From Actinomycetes bacterium (GTDB lineage: Bacteria > Actinomycetota > Acidimicrobiia > Acidimicrobiales > Bog-793), in NCBI GenBank assembly GCA_021821585.1, contig JAKACF010000119.1, forward strand, positions 1 to 8,552: a stretch of DNA of 8,552 nt, written 5' to 3'. Shown one piece after another: positions 5,845 through 8,552 of the stretch. The position numbers were made by a program, and so were the translations under genes. Under the pieces are notes generated by a model. The model had not been told where the DNA came from. It saw only the letters and a program-made list of their open reading frames with translations, and ran no database searches. Position 1 is the stretch's first letter. Each line of letters begins with the position of its first letter.

Positions 5845-7185
5845 GTGGCAGAGGTACCCCAGCGCCGGTCGCTTGTCACCGAGATCCCCGGCCCGCGCTC
5901 GCGCGAGCTGATGGAGCGCCGCCGGGCAGCGGTTCCCGCTGGGGTGGGAGGGACGATGCCGGTCTTCGCCGCCAAGGCGTCCGGCGGCGTCGTGGTCGAC
6001 GTCGACGGGAACTCCTTCATCGACCTCGGCGCCGGCATCGCCGTCCTGAACGTAGGATCGAGCGCCCCGCTCGTGGCGGCCGCCGTTGCCGAGCAGGCGG
6101 ACGCCTTCACCCACACCTGCTTCCAGGTCACGCCGTACGAGGGCTACGTCGCCCTGGCGGAGAAGCTCAACTCGCTCGTCCCCGGCGACCTCGAGCGCCG
6201 GAGCTTCTTCCTCAACTCCGGGGCCGAGGCGGTCGAGAACGCCGTCAAGGTCGCCCGGTCGGCGACCGGCCGCCAGGCCGTCGTCGCCTTCGACCACGCC
6301 TTCCACGGCAGGACGCTCATGGGCATGAGCCTCACGGCGAAGGCTGCGCCCTACAAGCGCACCTTCGGCCCGCTCGCCCCCGAGGTCTACCGGCTCCCGT
6401 ACTCCTACCCCTACCGTTGCTCGGCCGGCGCCTCCTACGAGGAGTGCGGGCCGGCCTGCGCCGAGGCCGCCATCACGGCGATGGACCGCCAGATCGGCGG
6501 TGACCGGATCGCGGCGCTCGTCATCGAGCCTGTCCTCGGCGAGGGCGGCGTGATCGTCCCGGGCGACGGCTTCCTCCAGTCGCTCTCGCAGTACTGCGCC
6601 GAGCACGGCATCGTCTTCGTCGCCGACGAGGTGCAGGCGGGCTTCGCCCGGACCGGCCGGTGGTTCGCCAGCGAGCACTCGGGCATCGTCCCCGACATCG
6701 TGACGACGGCGAAGGGCCTCGGCGGCGGGATGCCGATCGCCGGGGTGACGGGGCGGGCCGACCTCATGGACTCCGTCCACCCGGGCGGCCTCGGCTCGAC
6801 CTTCGGGGGCAACCCGGTCGCCTGCGCGGCGGCCCTCGCCGCCATCGAGGAGGTGGAGCGCGGCGGCCTCGTCGAGAAGGCCCAGCGCATCGGCGAGACC
6901 TTCTCCGAGAAGCTCCGCCCGCTCCTCGAGGAGTGCCAGCCGGTCGGCGACGTCCGCGTGGCCGGCGCGATGGCGGCCGTCGAGTTCGTCTCGGACCGCG
7001 GCCGCAAGACGCCGGACCCGGCGGCCGCCTCACGGGTGCTCGCCCGCTGCCACGAGGAGGGCGTCATCGCCCTCAAGGCCGGGACCTTCGACAACGTCGT
7101 GCGGATCCTGCCTCCGCTCGTCATCGGCGAGGACCTCCTCCTCGAGGGCCTCGACGTGATCGAGAAGGCGATCAGGGCCGTGTGA
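5845..7185 (+). CDS. gabT: 4-aminobutyrate aminotransferase (GABA transaminase)
   Basis: A 446-residue class-III PLP aminotransferase that moves the amino group of GABA to 2-oxoglutarate, giving succinate semialdehyde and glutamate in the cytoplasm. FLNSGAEAVENAVKVAR (122-138) binds the PLP phosphate, and AFHGRTLMGMSLTAK (152-166) contains Arg156, matching the carboxylate-binding arginine of E. coli GabT. IEPVLGEGG has Glu228, VADEVQAGFARTGR has Asp261 and TTAKGLGGGMPIAGV has Lys290 (codon 6712-6714), which forms the Schiff base. GGLGSTFGGNPVACAAA is the usual active-site loop from the partner subunit. Length and motif order match bacterial GabT throughout. It also has Cys192, Cys201 and Cys205 in a segment absent from E. 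coli GabT. Transcribed from its own promoter, divergent from the Lrp/AsnC regulator, and followed by a structured intergenic region. A related substrate such as 5-aminovalerate is possible. Confidence 0.93.
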   Translation: MAEVPQRRSLVTEIPGPRSRELMERRRAAVPAGVGGTMPVFAAKASGGVVVDVDGNSFIDLGAGIAVLNVGSSAPLVAAAVAEQADAFTHTCFQVTPYEGYVALAEKLNSLVPGDLERRSFFLNSGAEAVENAVKVARSATGRQAVVAFDHAFHGRTLMGMSLTAKAAPYKRTFGPLAPEVYRLPYSYPYRCSAGASYEECGPACAEAAITAMDRQIGGDRIAALVIEPVLGEGGVIVPGDGFLQSLSQYCAEHGIVFVADEVQAGFARTGRWFASEHSGIVPDIVTTAKGLGGGMPIAGVTGRADLMDSVHPGGLGSTFGGNPVACAAALAAIEEVERGGLVEKAQRIGETFSEKLRPLLEECQPVGDVRVAGAMAAVEFVSDRGRKTPDPAAASRVLARCHEEGVIALKAGTFDNVVRILPPLVIGEDLLLEGLDVIEKAIRAV

Positions 7186-7261
7186 CCGGCGCCGCCCGTC
7201 TCTCCCGGGTCGGCCGACCCCGCTCCGGCGGCGGGAGGCCGGGCGGCAGCCCGCCGGTCAC
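7182..7261 (+). repeat. Nested inverted repeats immediately after gabT
   Basis: GTGACCGGCG (7182-7191, including the gabT stop) is the exact inverse of CGCCGGTCAC (7252-7261). Inside it 7192-7198 pairs with 7240-7246 and 7202-7206 with 7233-7237. A perfect 14-bp palindrome sits at the centre (7207-7220). Read on the plus strand this can fold into one long branched hairpin at the 3' end of the gabT transcript. It could stabilise the 3' end or terminate transcription. Part of the pairing may be chance in such GC-rich DNA. Confidence 0.45.
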
Positions 7262-7271
7262 CTCGTGCGGG

Positions 7272-7295
7272 GCGGCCTCGGACCTCCGAGGCCGC
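7272..7295. terminator. Bidirectional terminator hairpin between convergent genes
   Basis: GCGGCCTCGG (7272-7281) and CCGAGGCCGC (7286-7295) form a perfect 10-bp stem with an ACCT loop. It lies between the stop of gabT (7185) and the stop of the FAD oxidoreductase (7318), which converge here. A symmetric hairpin in this place would serve both strands. There is no T-run, as usual in high-GC actinobacteria. Confidence 0.7.
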
Positions 7296-7317
7296 GGATG
7301 CTCGGGGGAGGGGGCGT

Positions 7318-8552
7318 TCAGCCGCCGGTGACCCGGCCGAGCGCGGCGGCGATCCGCGAGGGCCGGCCGCTTCGCGCCTCGAGGGCGTCGGCCGCCTGCA
7401 TGGCCTTGAGGCCGGCGTTGACCCCGAGCCAGCGGAGCGGCTCGGGCTCCCAGGGCCGGCTCGCGTGGCCGACCCAGGGGAGCGAGAGGAGGTCGCTGTC
7501 GGTGCCGGTGACGAGGTCGGCGAGGGTGCGGCCGGCCAGGTTGGTCGTCCCGACGCCGTCGCCGACGTAGCCCCCCGCCTGGGCGAGCCCGCTGTGGCGG
7601 TCGAGGCGGACGGTCGGGAACCAGTCCCGCGGCACGCCGAGGGGTCCGCCCCAGCGGTGGGTGATGGCGACGCCGGCGAGGGCCGGGAAGAGCTCCCGGA
7701 TCGATCTCTCGAGGAGGGCGTGCATCCGGCTGTTGCGGTCGTAGGCGTCCCGGATGTCGGAGTTGTAGTGGTACGGGGCGCCTCGCCCCCCGAAGGCGAG
7801 GCGGCCGTCCCCGGTCACCTGGCCGTAGATGAGGAGGTGCCTGCCGTCGGTGAAGGTGGCGCCCTTCGCCACCGCCTCGCCGAGCTCGGCGACGCGCTCG
7901 CCGAGGGGCTCGGTGGCGACCATCAGCGAGTAGAGGGGCACGACGTCCCGCTCGTGCCCGGGCAGCCGGACGGTGTAGCCCTCGGTGGCGAGCACGACCG
8001 TCTCGGCTGTCACCTTGCCCCGTGTCGTGAGGACGAACGGCTTCTCGCCCGGGTGCACGGCGGTCACCTCGGTCTGCTCGTACAGCTGGACGCCGGCCCG
8101 CTCGACGGCGGAGGCCAGGCCCCTCGCCAGCCGGGCGGGGTGCAGGGCCGCGCAGTGGGGCGTGTAGAGGGCGCCGCGCACGGACGTCGCCCTCATCATC
8201 CGCGAGGCCTCGGCTGCGTCGACGAAGCGGAGGTCCTCCTCGGGGATGCCGAGCGAGCGGGCCTCGTCGAGCTCGGCGCGGAGAGCCTGCAGCTGGGCGG
8301 CCGAGCGGGCGGCGCTCACCGTCCCGCTCTTTCGGTACGAGCAGTCGATCTGCTCGTCGGCCACGACGCGGCCGACCTCGTCGACGGTGTCCTGCATCGC
8401 CCGCCGCATGGCGTGCATGGGGTCCGGGCCGAACTCCCGCGCCAGCCGGGCGTCCGAGGCGGCGAAGAGGGCGGAGCACCAGCCCCCGTTCCGGCCCGAG
8501 GCGCCGAAGCCGGCCACCTCCCGCTCGAGGACGACGACCCGGATGCCGGGTG
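7318..8552 (-). CDS. FAD-dependent amine/D-amino-acid oxidoreductase (DadA/PuuB-like), N-terminus outside window
   Basis: At least 410 residues are visible, and the frame is open to the right edge. An apparent GTG start at 8517 is internal. The codons before it read PGIRVVVLERE, the second beta strand of an FAD Rossmann fold, whose Glu contacts the FAD ribose. The GAG-type dinucleotide loop and true start lie beyond 8552. Next comes GFGASGRNGGWCSA, typical of glycine/D-amino-acid oxidases and gamma-glutamylputrescine oxidase. The substrate domain follows, then QAGGYVGDGVGTTNLAGRTLADLV, the C-terminal FAD-binding motif. Such enzymes oxidise a C-N bond to an imine using O2 or another acceptor. 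With two omega-aminotransferases and an Lrp regulator beside it, a (glutamyl-)putrescine or related amine substrate is the best guess. Sarcosine-, glycine- or D-amino-acid-type activity remains possible. It converges on gabT across a hairpin-rich 132-nt gap. TGA stop at 7318-7320. Confidence 0.9.
   Translation of the reverse strand, partial: PGIRVVVLEREVAGFGASGRNGGWCSALFAASDARLAREFGPDPMHAMRRAMQDTVDEVGRVVADEQIDCSYRKSGTVSAARSAAQLQALRAELDEARSLGIPEEDLRFVDAAEASRMMRATSVRGALYTPHCAALHPARLARGLASAVERAGVQLYEQTEVTAVHPGEKPFVLTTRGKVTAETVVLATEGYTVRLPGHERDVVPLYSLMVATEPLGERVAELGEAVAKGATFTDGRHLLIYGQVTGDGRLAFGGRGAPYHYNSDIRDAYDRNSRMHALLERSIRELFPALAGVAITHRWGGPLGVPRDWFPTVRLDRHSGLAQAGGYVGDGVGTTNLAGRTLADLVTGTDSDLLSLPWVGHASRPWEPEPLRWLGVNAGLKAMQAADALEARSGRPSRIAAALGRVTGG

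Noticed and set aside
5443..6780. 445-codon minus-strand frame opposite gabT
   Set aside because: It runs through the promoter region and half of the regulator gene in a non-native frame. GabT on the plus strand has every catalytic residue and an excellent ribosome binding site.
7172..8479. 435-codon minus-strand frame over the FAD oxidoreductase
   Set aside because: It is the out-of-frame shadow of the oxidoreductase, with a low-complexity Arg/Pro/Gly product.
8515..8517. GTG taken as the start of the FAD oxidoreductase
   Set aside because: The frame continues upstream to the window edge with conserved Rossmann-fold sequence (VVVLERE), so this GTG encodes an internal valine.

Overview
The window is uniformly GC-rich with strong third-position G/C bias. 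It carries an F420-type luciferase-like oxidoreductase, a PknB-like kinase and several GTG starts. Together these point to a high-GC actinobacterium, plausibly a deep-branching or environmental one. The genus cannot be fixed from this window. I see no RNA genes, CRISPR array, insertion sequence or phage gene.

Layout, left to right. The N-terminal part of a Ser/Thr protein kinase (minus strand) is cut by the left edge. Upstream of it, also on the minus strand, are arfB (stalled-ribosome rescue hydrolase), an LLM-class F420-dependent oxidoreductase and a DHA2-type MFS transporter. The last two are only 9 nt apart. A strong hairpin separates this block from an amine-catabolism block. That block holds a class-III aminotransferase and an Lrp/AsnC regulator (minus strand, 35 nt apart), a divergent intergenic region with two overlapping sigma-70-like promoters and a 21-bp-phased direct repeat, and gabT on the plus strand. 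Past gabT is a structured convergent intergenic region. The last gene is a DadA/PuuB-like FAD amine oxidase on the minus strand, cut by the right edge.

How the genes may work together. An FAD amine oxidase, an omega-aminotransferase of the putrescine/pyruvate type and GABA transaminase, with a local Lrp/AsnC regulator, fit degradation of putrescine or another omega-amine through GABA to succinate semialdehyde. The aldehyde dehydrogenase, glutamyl ligase, amidase and permease expected for such a pathway are not in the window. They may lie beyond the right edge. The pathway is inferred; the enzyme families are well supported.

I do not see a clearly new system. The points most worth a second look are a cysteine signature (YRC-x8-C-x3-CA) shared at the same fold position by both class-III aminotransferases, the overlapping divergent promoters with phased repeats between the regulator and gabT, and the mutually exclusive hairpins downstream of the first aminotransferase.
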